Shown here: positions 1 through 4,711 of the stretch, in pieces | Layout: each line of letters begins with the position of its first letter | Position numbering within the stretch: position 1 is the stretch's first letter | Assembly (NCBI GenBank): GCA_945486445.1 | Contig: CALYTD010000105.1 | Span: 1-5,057, forward strand | From: an uncultured Prevotellaceae bacterium | GTDB taxonomy: Bacteria > Bacteroidota > Bacteroidia > Bacteroidales > Bacteroidaceae | Direction: 5' to 3' | Length of the DNA stretch: 5,057 nt | The notes under the pieces: generated by a model | Told to the model about the DNA's origin: nothing | Seen by the model: the letters and a program-made list of their open reading frames with translations, nothing else | Databases searched by the model: none | Position numbers and translations under genes: made by a program

Positions 1-423
1 ATGTTCTTGAATAACAATAGAGATGTGAGATGTTATGAATTATCCTCTGGAACAAACAAGACTTTCCGCCTTTCACGTATGGATGGCGTGAAAAAGATGG
101 ACACGCCGTGGGAGAATGAGCACCGCCATAGGCAGGCATATACAGACTTCTTCTCCTTTTCTGGTGAGAAGACCATGAGGGTTACGCTTGTTATGGGGCA
201 GTTGTCGCACAATCTCATGCTGGAAGAATACCCTGAATCCGCCGCGTGTTTCGTGAGACAGGACGACGGTCGGTGGTTCTTCAAGGCGGACGTGTGCAGT
301 TATCTCGGTGTGGGCCGCTTCATATTGGGACTGTATGACGATGTGGAGATACTGGGAGACGATGGTTTGAAGGAGTATGTTGCAACGAAGTTACAGTCTT
401 GGTACAATAACCTTAAAAAATGA
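1..423 (+). CDS. WYL-domain transcriptional regulator, C-terminal part (5' end outside window)
   Basis: The reading frame is open from the first base to a TGA at 421-423, followed at once by TAA. The visible 140 residues fit the end of a WYL-domain protein. Residues 7-30 (RDVRCYELSSG, then TFRLSRMDGV) resemble the last strands of the WYL fold, where a conserved Arg lies in an FRLSR-type motif. Residues 59-81 and 103-133 resemble the C-terminal WCX extension. WYL proteins are usually about 300 residues with an N-terminal helix-turn-helix, and the WYL domain is thought to sense ligands or nucleic acid. No DNA-binding domain is visible here, so the ATG at position 1 is probably an internal Met and the true start lies upstream. 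The target is unknown. The 126-bp gap and a promoter element before the next gene suggest it is not part of the glsAB unit. Family assignment is by motif recognition only. Confidence 0.72.
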   Translation: MFLNNNRDVRCYELSSGTNKTFRLSRMDGVKKMDTPWENEHRHRQAYTDFFSFSGEKTMRVTLVMGQLSHNLMLEEYPESAACFVRQDDGRWFFKADVCSYLGVGRFILGLYDDVEILGDDGLKEYVATKLQSWYNNLKK

Positions 424-486
424 TAAAAGCATACGAGAGTGTTAATTTTTATCTCTTGAAAATGCAATAAATTGAAAAATAAGTAG

Positions 487-494
487 TAATTTTG
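487..494 (+). promoter_or_regulatory. Bacteroidota -7 promoter element upstream of glsA
   Basis: TAATTTTG matches the Bacteroidota -7 consensus TAnnTTTG exactly. No convincing -33 TTTG lies about 20 nt upstream: the nearest TTG triplets are at 456-458 and 472-474, so only half of the promoter is supported. It would start transcription near position 500 and give a leader of about 50 nt before the glsA ATG. Confidence 0.45.
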
Positions 495-508
495 CCACAT
501 TGAACCTG

Positions 509-530
509 CGGTTTGCCCTTTTTGCAACCG
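509..530 (+). other. Possible stem-loop in the glsA leader
   Basis: CGGTTTGC (509-516) can pair with GCAACCG (524-530) with one bulged T, closing the loop CCTTTTT. It lies between the predicted transcription start and the glsA start codon, so it would be in the mRNA leader. No U-run follows it, so it does not look like a terminator. It could be chance. Confidence 0.3.
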
Positions 531-549
531 TAAAAGCGTATCAAAAATA

Positions 550-1389
550 ATGCAACTGACCGAACAAACCATAGATATAGACGCTATATTACGCTCAAAA
601 ATGGGCGAGAAGGCTGCGTATGTGCCACGCTTTCTTGTGCGTTGGTTGAAGAAAATACTGCATCAGGACGAACTGAACGAATTTCTATGGCAGTCACGTG
701 GCGAGACAGGTTCGCTGTGGTTGCGTCACTGTTTGGACTTCTTGGACAATGAAGTGCGTGTCATCGGAGCAGAAAATCTGCCAGCTCCTGACGCTAACAG
801 CCATTACACATTCGTCAGTAATCACCCACTCGGAGGCATAGACGGTGTTGCGATAGGAGCAGTCATAGGCGAACGTTACAACGATAACTTCCGTTATCTT
901 GTCAATGACTTGCTTATGAACCTTCCGGGTTTGGCTCCATTGTGCATCCCTATCAACAAGACCGGCAGGCAAAGTCGTGAATTTCCGCGTATGGTGGAGG
1001 CAGGATTCGCGTCCGATCACCATATAGTCGTGTTCCCCGCAGGGCTCTGTTCACGTAAGATTGACGGCGAGATACAGGACCTTCCGTGGACAAAGACATT
1101 CATAACAAAAAGCGTTCAGACCCGGAGAGACATCATTCCGATGTACTTCAGCGGGCGAAACTCCGAGCGTTTTTACCGCATTGCCAACGTGTGTAAGGCT
1201 CTGCGATTGAAGTTTAACGTAGCAATGCTTTTCTTACCAGATGAAATGTTCCGTAACAAAGGCCGCTCTTTTGAACTGCATGTGGGCAAACCAATACCGT
1301 GGCAGACGTTTGATAGCAGCCGTACCCCTACGCAGTGGGCACAGTGGGTGAGGCAGGAAGTGTACCGACTTGCTGCGGAAAGCAAATAA
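550..1389 (+). CDS. glsA: PlsC-like O-acyltransferase, GlsA type (glycine lipid synthesis)
   Basis: This is a 279-residue acyltransferase of the lysophospholipid/glycerol-phosphate acyltransferase superfamily. Motif I is SNHPLGGIDG, with His92 and Asp98 as the expected catalytic pair. INKTGR (135-140) sits where motif II falls. FPAGLCSR (162-169) takes the place of the usual FPEGTR motif III, and IIPMYFSGRNS (195-205) acts as motif IV. The spacing is H-X5-D, not the classical H-X4-D, and the motif III Glu is Ala; I recall both as typical of this Bacteroidota branch. In Bacteroides thetaiotaomicron the O-acyltransferase GlsA (BT_3458) esterifies the 3-hydroxyl of N-acylglycine made by GlsB. 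The neighbouring glsB-like gene 57 bp downstream supports that role, and the protein should act at the inner membrane face. The start follows an A-rich leader without a Shine-Dalgarno site; Met18 at 601 is an alternative. A general phospholipid acyltransferase cannot be excluded. Confidence 0.8.
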   Translation: MQLTEQTIDIDAILRSKMGEKAAYVPRFLVRWLKKILHQDELNEFLWQSRGETGSLWLRHCLDFLDNEVRVIGAENLPAPDANSHYTFVSNHPLGGIDGVAIGAVIGERYNDNFRYLVNDLLMNLPGLAPLCIPINKTGRQSREFPRMVEAGFASDHHIVVFPAGLCSRKIDGEIQDLPWTKTFITKSVQTRRDIIPMYFSGRNSERFYRIANVCKALRLKFNVAMLFLPDEMFRNKGRSFELHVGKPIPWQTFDSSRTPTQWAQWVRQEVYRLAAESK

Positions 1390-1446
1390 GATAACCATAT
1401 ATTAAGAATAGAAAAACCATATTCTCAGTAATATACAGTCCCATAA

Positions 1447-2451
1447 ATGGAGGAAGAAATAATACAACCAGTGCCTCTACAACTGCTTTTGGAGGAACTA
1501 ACACCAGAGAAACAGTTACGCATGACTAACAGAAGCCATAACGAAATATATATCGTTACGGCCCATGACTCACCAAATGTCATGCAGGAGATAGGTCGTC
1601 TGCGTGAGATAACGTTCCGTCTCGCAGGCGGAGGAACAGGTAAATCGGTGGATATAGATGAGTTTGATACCTCAGAGAACTGCTATAAGCAACTCATAGT
1701 GTGGAATCCTGAGGCGCAAGAGATAATTGGCGGATACCGTTACCTTATGGGAGACGAATGGAAATATGACGCCGAAGGACAGCCGATACTTGCTACAAGC
1801 CACATGTTCCGCTTCTCGGACAGGTTTATAAAGGACTATGCGCCATATACAATAGAACTTGGTCGCTCCTTTGTAACGCCTGAATACCAGAGTTCAAAGA
1901 TGGGCGCAAAGAGTCTCTTTGCACTCGATAACCTGTGGGATGGCCTCGGAGCACTCACTGTTATAAACCCGAACATGAGGTATTTCTTTGGAAAAATGAC
2001 CATGTACCCAAGTTATATACGCTTTGGGCGAGACATGATTCTGTATTTTCTGAAAAAGCATTTCGATGACAAGGACGGCTTAATATACCCCATGAAGCCC
2101 CTGCAACTCGATACGCCAGAGGAAGAACTGGCCCAGGTGTTCTGCGGACGGGACTTCAAGGAGGACTACCGAATCCTCAACGGAGGCATACGTGCCCTGG
2201 GATACAATATCCCGCCGTTGGTTAATGCGTATATGAATCTCTCGCCAACGATGAAACTTTTTGGCACGGCCATCAACGACGGGTTCGGAGATGTAGAGGA
2301 AACAGGCATACTAATAGCTGTAAACGAAATACTGGAAGAGAAGTATGTGCGACACATTGAGTCTTTCGTTAAGAGTCACCCAGAGGCTTTCAAACTGACA
2401 AGTGGAGCTAACAAGATAGTTACAAAAATAATAAATCAAGGCAAGGCATAG
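1447..2451 (+). CDS. glsB: GNAT-like N-acyltransferase, GlsB type (N-acylglycine synthase, 'hemolysin-like')
   Basis: The 334-residue product resembles the OlsB/autoinducer-synthase-like branch of GNAT enzymes, often labelled putative hemolysin. Residues 51-74 (RLREITFRLAGGGTGKSVDI onward to EFD) carry the Arg- and Phe-rich start of that fold. QEIIGGYRYL (91-100) and IELGRSFVTPEYQ (136-148) form the core strands. NMRYFFGKMTMYPSY (176-190) and the C-terminal INDGFGDVEETGILI stretch are typical of the longer Bacteroidota form. In Bacteroides, GlsB (BT_3459) transfers a 3-hydroxyacyl chain from acyl-ACP to glycine, giving commendamide-type N-acylglycine, which GlsA then O-acylates. The gene lies 57 bp after glsA with no TAnnTTTG element between them, so the two are probably cotranscribed. 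A strong terminator follows 24 bp after its TAG. The start ATG has no Shine-Dalgarno site. The amino-acid substrate (glycine, not ornithine) is inferred from the Bacteroides relatives. Confidence 0.83.
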   Translation: MEEEIIQPVPLQLLLEELTPEKQLRMTNRSHNEIYIVTAHDSPNVMQEIGRLREITFRLAGGGTGKSVDIDEFDTSENCYKQLIVWNPEAQEIIGGYRYLMGDEWKYDAEGQPILATSHMFRFSDRFIKDYAPYTIELGRSFVTPEYQSSKMGAKSLFALDNLWDGLGALTVINPNMRYFFGKMTMYPSYIRFGRDMILYFLKKHFDDKDGLIYPMKPLQLDTPEEELAQVFCGRDFKEDYRILNGGIRALGYNIPPLVNAYMNLSPTMKLFGTAINDGFGDVEETGILIAVNEILEEKYVRHIESFVKSHPEAFKLTSGANKIVTKIINQGKA

Positions 2452-2475
2452 GCTTGTGTCATGCCTGTAAAATGC

Positions 2476-2514
2476 AAAATGTAGCATAGGGACAACCTTA
2501 TGCTGCATTTTTTT
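2476..2514 (+). terminator. Rho-independent terminator of glsAB, possibly bidirectional
   Basis: The 14-nt arm 2478-2491 pairs with 2496-2509 around the loop ACAA, with only two G-T wobbles, and leads into seven T's at 2508-2514. A's at 2476-2477 can extend the stem. On the minus strand the same hairpin is followed by ATTTTGCATTTT, so it may also stop recO transcripts coming the other way; no other terminator is visible between the two convergent genes. A smaller hairpin (ATACC, CCTT, GGTAT; 2521-2534) lies beside it. Confidence 0.9.
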
Positions 2515-2570
2515 GTATCCATACCCCTTGGTATATATATGTGTTCACAGAGGGTTGTGCTGCAAATCGT

Positions 2571-3326
2571 TCACAATGCCCTAAGTACGTCCAGCGTCTT
2601 CATAGCCCCGAAAGCCGGGATATGCAGGCGGTAGAACAGCAGACAGACATCTGTCACTCTGTTGCGCTCTTCGCGAGTCATGTGGAACAGGTGGCAGTTA
2701 CCCGGCGTCATACGCATAAGCATCACTATGCGCTCAGCATCCTCAGGGTGCAGAAAATCATGGTGACAAGGAGCGTACGATGTAAAACACCCCTCTCGCA
2801 GGTCAAAAAAAGACCCCACGGAGAAACTCTCCATGTCGGGATAAAAACCAAGAAACCGCGACAAGCGCATCATAAACATAAGATGGAAGTTTGAAATTCC
2901 CTTGTCGGCAGTGTCTAACCACACAAGGCTACGCTCTACAAAATCATATAATATGTGGTCACAATGCAGGTCGCGAGTACTGTAACACAAAAACTCCGCA
3001 ACAAAAAAAGCCAGCGATAACTTAGCTCCGTCAAAGGGCAAAGAACTGTAAACCACTCCTATGCGCGCATCATTGACCCGCGCTAAGGACTGCTTCGCAT
3101 TGGCTGACACATCTACCTCCAGTATTGTCAGCGGCTGAAAGAATCTGCGCCATGCGCTACCACTCGTGGCACCACTACGCTTGCGCCCTCTGCCACCGCC
3201 CCGTACCTCGTTGAAAGGCAACAATACAGACAGCCTGCCACACTCGCGACACAGCAAGTCAGCAATCAATTTGTTATCTCCATATTTGACAGTACGTAAC
3301 ACAATACAACGGCTTTTCTCCTCCAT
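2571..3326 (-). CDS. recO: DNA repair protein RecO
   Basis: The 251-residue product matches RecO, the recombination mediator that anneals single strands and, with RecR, loads RecA onto SSB-coated gaps in the RecF pathway. The N-terminal OB fold is visible: CIVLRTVKYGDNKLIADLLC (7-26) and then RRFFQPLTILEVDV (60-73). The helical part follows (SLAFFVAEFLCYSTRD, 104-119; FHLMFMMRLSRFLGFYPD, 147-164). The REGCF segment near 177-181 lies where many RecO proteins have a zinc knuckle. Only Cys180 and Cys187 plus His188/189 are present, so a classical four-Cys site is missing. Residues 42-59 form a Gly/Arg/Ser-rich insertion that looks longer than usual. Unlike its neighbours it has a Shine-Dalgarno-like AAGGAG 4 nt before the ATG. 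It is convergent with glsB and divergent from the tRNA-Glu promoter, so it is probably transcribed alone. Confidence 0.93.
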   Translation of the reverse strand: MEEKSRCIVLRTVKYGDNKLIADLLCRECGRLSVLLPFNEVRGGGRGRKRSGATSGSAWRRFFQPLTILEVDVSANAKQSLARVNDARIGVVYSSLPFDGAKLSLAFFVAEFLCYSTRDLHCDHILYDFVERSLVWLDTADKGISNFHLMFMMRLSRFLGFYPDMESFSVGSFFDLREGCFTSYAPCHHDFLHPEDAERIVMLMRMTPGNCHLFHMTREERNRVTDVCLLFYRLHIPAFGAMKTLDVLRAL

Positions 3327-3330
3327 AATG

Positions 3331-3336
3331 CTCCTT
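3331..3336 (-). promoter_or_regulatory. Shine-Dalgarno-like site of recO
   Basis: On the minus strand AAGGAG lies 4 nt before the recO ATG. This fits the chosen start and is notable because the other starts in this window follow A-rich leaders without such a motif. The spacing is shorter than the usual 5-9 nt, so its use is uncertain. Confidence 0.4.
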
Positions 3337-3355
3337 TTTCATACATTTTACACTG

Positions 3356-3363
3356 CAAAAATA
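3356..3363 (-). promoter_or_regulatory. recO promoter, -7 element
   Basis: Read on the minus strand this is TATTTTTG, an exact TAnnTTTG match, which would give a recO leader of roughly 20-25 nt. No clear TTTG is seen at the -33 distance, where the DNA is T-rich. The AT-rich stretch 3357-3402 separates it from the divergent tRNA promoter and could serve both. Confidence 0.5.
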
Positions 3364-3402
3364 CAAAAAATATAGATAAAAATGAAAAATGTTGTCATAA
3401 AA

Positions 3403-3434
3403 TTTGCCAGATTGCAGGAAAATGCATACCTTTG
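3403..3434 (+). promoter_or_regulatory. Promoter for tRNA-Glu and probably rpsT
   Basis: TTTG (3403-3406) is separated by 20 nt from TACCTTTG (3427-3434), matching the full Bacteroidota -33/-7 consensus. A very AT-rich tract (3357-3402) lies directly upstream and could act like an UP element. Transcription should begin near 3440, about 50 nt before the tRNA. The same -7 core and following bases (TACCTTTGCA) recur in the gyrB promoter. Confidence 0.8.
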
Positions 3435-3493
3435 CACTCGCAAAATCAATACCGCACTAATAAAACAGTGCAGAACGAGTTTGACAAAGGCTT

Positions 3494-3565
3494 GGCGCGT
3501 TCGTATATCGGTTAGTACTCAAGATTTTCATTCTTGCAAGAGGGGTTCGACTCCCCTACGCGCTA
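3494..3565 (+). tRNA. tRNA-Glu (anticodon TTC)
   Basis: A full cloverleaf can be drawn in 72 nt. The acceptor arm GGCGCGT (3494-3500) pairs with ACGCGCT (3558-3564), with a G-T first pair. The D stem is GTAT/GTAC around ATCGGTTA. The anticodon stem is CAAGA/TCTTG around TTTTCAT, with TTC at 3527-3529. The variable region is CAAG. The T arm is AGGGG/CCCCT around TTCGACT. The discriminator is A3565, and CCA is not encoded (CAA follows), so it must be added after transcription. TTC reads both Glu codons GAA and GAG through wobble. It is preceded by a strong promoter and followed by the rpsT leader. Confidence 0.97.
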
Positions 3566-3762
3566 CAAAACAAAAAATTATCCATCATCGCGCAGTGATG
3601 CGCTAACGAAAAGTGACATGGTGATGGAGGGAAGAGGGTGAGAATATAACCTAATACGCCTTCTACCCGCTCAGGGCTGCCAGTAAGGCGCAAGACCCAT
3701 AAGCTGATATTATTAACCCGTCTATACCATCTGTATAGACAAAACAAAACAAAAACAAGAAA
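3566..3762 (+). promoter_or_regulatory. Structured tRNA-rpsT spacer / rpsT leader
   Basis: This 197-bp stretch has no TAnnTTTG element, no terminator and no plausible gene, so rpsT is probably read through from the tRNA promoter. Several stems can be drawn: CATCA/TGATG (3583-3587 with 3596-3600), competing with GCGC/GCGC (3590-3593 with 3600-3603); CGCCTT/AAGGCG (3657-3662 with 3685-3690), enclosing CCC/GGG (3666-3668 with 3674-3676); and the hairpin at 3720-3740. After tRNA 3'-end processing it would form a long rpsT leader. S20 represses its own translation in Escherichia coli; a similar role here is only inference. Confidence 0.4.
3720..3740 (+). promoter_or_regulatory. Perfect hairpin just before the rpsT start region
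   Basis: GTCTATAC (3720-3727) and GTATAGAC (3733-3740) form an 8-bp perfect stem around CATCT. It is followed by an A/C-rich unpaired stretch (3741-3762, almost all A) that leads straight to the ATG. The unpaired A-rich leader is typical of Bacteroidota translation starts. The hairpin may set the leader boundary or bind a regulator. Confidence 0.45.
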
Positions 3763-4017
3763 ATGGCAAACCACAAGTCATGTGAGAAGAGAATCCGTCA
3801 GACAAAGAAAAGAACTCTTCACAACAAGTATTACGCAAAGACCATGCGTAACGCAGTACGTAAACTCCGTGCAATGACAGACAAGGAAGAGGCTGTAAAG
3901 CTCTATCCTTCAGTGCAGAAGATGCTCGACAAACTCGCAAAGACCAACATTATTCACAAGAATAAGGCTGCGAATATCAAGTCAAGCCTCTGTGCTCACA
4001 TACAGAAGCTCGGTTAA
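3763..4017 (+). CDS. rpsT: 30S ribosomal protein S20
   Basis: The 84-residue, strongly basic product matches S20, a helical-bundle protein that binds 16S rRNA in the small-subunit body early in assembly. The family signatures are clear: [17 protein letters not shown] at the N-terminus, [17 protein letters not shown] in the middle, and [23 protein letters not shown] near the C-terminus. The length is normal for the family. The ATG follows an A-rich leader with no Shine-Dalgarno motif. Cys7 and Cys77 are minor oddities. It probably shares a transcript with tRNA-Glu upstream, and a strong terminator at 4123-4158 separates it from gyrB. Confidence 0.98.
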   Translation: MANHKSCEKRIRQTKKRTLHNKYYAKTMRNAVRKLRAMTDKEEAVKLYPSVQKMLDKLAKTNIIHKNKAANIKSSLCAHIQKLG

Positions 4018-4032
4018 TCATACCGCAGTTTG

Positions 4033-4075
4033 CCTCGCCCGTTAAGCACATCCGTGTTATATAAGAAGGCGAAGG
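4033..4075 (+). other. Stem-loop in the rpsT 3' UTR
   Basis: CCTCGCC (4033-4039) pairs with GGCGAAGG (4068-4075) with one bulge. It encloses the small hairpin AGCAC/GTGTT (4045-4049 with 4054-4058, loop ATCC). No T-run follows, so it is not the terminator; it may protect or mark the 3' end of the rpsT message. Confidence 0.35.
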
Positions 4076-4122
4076 ACAATGAAATAATAGAACACAAGAT
4101 TGTTTCCATAATAATTTTTATT

Positions 4123-4158
4123 AAAAGGCTGCAGCTCGTGAGGGGTAGCAGCCTTTTT
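4123..4158 (+). terminator. Rho-independent terminator after rpsT
   Basis: AAAAGGCTGC (4123-4132) pairs perfectly with GCAGCCTTTT (4148-4157) around a 15-nt loop and runs into TTTTT (4154-4158). It ends the tRNA-Glu-rpsT transcript about 105 bp after the rpsT stop. The A-run on the other arm makes it potentially bidirectional. Confidence 0.92.
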
Positions 4159-4245
4159 GTTTTGCCCTATATCCGCCCATGTTTGGCCACCCTGCGTGTC
4201 TCGCCTTAGTTGCTCTTATCTCGCTTTTTAGTTTTTCTTACCTCG

Positions 4246-4286
4246 CTCCCTTTTCCCCTCTTTTTCCCCTTCTTCCCCTTTTCTTC
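4246..4286. other. Pure pyrimidine run with G-quadruplex and triplex potential
   Basis: All 41 bases are C or T on the plus strand. The C-runs 4248-4250, 4255-4258, 4266-4269 and 4275-4278 are separated by 4, 7 and 5 nt. The minus strand therefore meets the standard G3+N1-7 quadruplex pattern. Positions 4262-4282 are also a perfect mirror repeat (10-nt arms TTTTCCCCTT and TTCCCCTTTT around C4272), the arrangement known to favour intramolecular triplex (H-DNA) under negative supercoiling. Confidence 0.75.
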
Positions 4287-4348
4287 ACTATGCAGGGGCG
4301 TCAGCCCTCGGTGTTGCCGCGCTCATGCTTCCATAATCAGAACCTGTT

Positions 4349-4502
4349 TATGTGGTTAAAGGTTGCAGGTTGTGTGGTTAAAGGTTGTATGTTGTGTGGT
4401 TAAAGGTTGTAGGTTGTGTGGTTAAAGGTTGTAGGTTGTGTGGTTAAAGGTTGCAGGTTATGTGATTAAAGGTTGTAGGTTGTGTGGTTAAAGGTTGCAG
4501 GT
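4349..4502. repeat. Seven 22-bp tandem repeats upstream of gyrB
   Basis: Seven head-to-tail units of exactly 22 bp begin at 4349, 4371, 4393, 4415, 4437, 4459 and 4481. Each unit reads as three GGTT-led blocks: GGTTAAA, then GGTTGYA, then GGTTGTGT (7+7+8). Differences are few: A for G at 4350, 4460 and 4465, T for G at 4390, and C or T at the Y position. Units 3 and 4 are identical, as are 5 and 7. Each unit has a TAA on both strands and 22 is not a multiple of 3, so every frame is closed and the array is not coding. The plus strand has almost no C. Confidence 0.96.
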
Positions 4503-4508
4503 TATAGG

Positions 4509-4596
4509 ATAATCAGCACCAATTTGCCCTGTGATTGGCACCAAGTAACGCTGTATTCAGCACCAAGTAACCTCGCAATCATCACCTCTTTACAAA
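4509..4596. repeat. Degenerate repeat family on the same 22-bp spacing
   Basis: GCACCAA occurs at 4516, 4538 and 4560, exactly 22 bp apart, and a weaker TCACC follows at 4582. Two copies extend to GCACCAAGTAAC, and the preceding bases (TAATCA, GATTG, ATTCA, AATCA) are similar too. These units begin where the GGTT array ends. A near-identical block, ATAATCAGAACC at 4333-4344, lies on the other side of the array, exactly 176 bp (8 x 22) before ATAATCAGCACC at 4509-4520. Confidence 0.7.
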
Positions 4597-4653
4597 ACAA
4601 GAGCAATATCCCTCTTCTCCAGCCAACGCTGTTCCCCTTCCGCTCTACGGCCG

Positions 4654-4665
4654 TTTTACGTAAAA
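4654..4665. promoter_or_regulatory. 12-bp perfect palindrome upstream of gyrB promoter
   Basis: TTTTACGTAAAA is a perfect inverted repeat ending 15 bp before the gyrB -33 element, centred roughly 55-60 bp before the expected transcription start. Size and position fit an operator or activator site, but no regulator is identified and AT-rich palindromes also arise by chance. Confidence 0.35.
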
Positions 4666-4680
4666 ATCATACAGAAATAC

Positions 4681-4711
4681 TTGCACAAACCAGATATTTT
4701 TATTACCTTTG
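4681..4711 (+). promoter_or_regulatory. gyrB promoter
   Basis: TTG (4681-4683) is followed after 20 nt by TACCTTTG (4704-4711), a full match in -7 and spacing to the Bacteroidota promoter. Transcription should begin near 4718, leaving a leader of about 20 nt. A small inverted repeat TTTGC-AAG-GCAAA (4708-4720) overlaps the -7 element and start point and could be an operator or an early mRNA hairpin. Confidence 0.8.

Noticed and set aside
694..1023. Minus-strand open frame
   Set aside because: A shadow of glsA, which has all acyltransferase motifs in the other strand.
2541..2894. Plus-strand open frame of 117 codons
   Set aside because: It lies antisense inside recO, has no recognisable protein and no promoter; recO is the clear gene.
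4179..4403. Plus-strand open frame with a hydrophobic stretch
   Set aside because: The hydrophobic residues come from the pyrimidine run and the frame ends inside the tandem repeats; no translation signal is seen.
4349..4502. Telomere-like or protein-coding repeat
   Set aside because: GGTTA resembles telomeric sequence only by chance in a bacterial chromosome, and TAA codons close every frame on both strands.
4333..4520. Insertion with target-site duplication (ATAATCAG flanks)
   Set aside because: The flanking copies fit the 22-bp register and further copies follow, so they belong to the repeat family; there is no transposase or terminal inverted repeat.
4349..4596. CRISPR array
   Set aside because: The units are contiguous with no unique spacers of 25-40 bp, and no cas gene is present.
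4333..4596. Iteron-type replication origin or oriC
   Set aside because: No dnaA, dnaN, rep gene or cluster of DnaA boxes is near. The single TTATCCA at 3578-3584 is an incomplete box and lies elsewhere.
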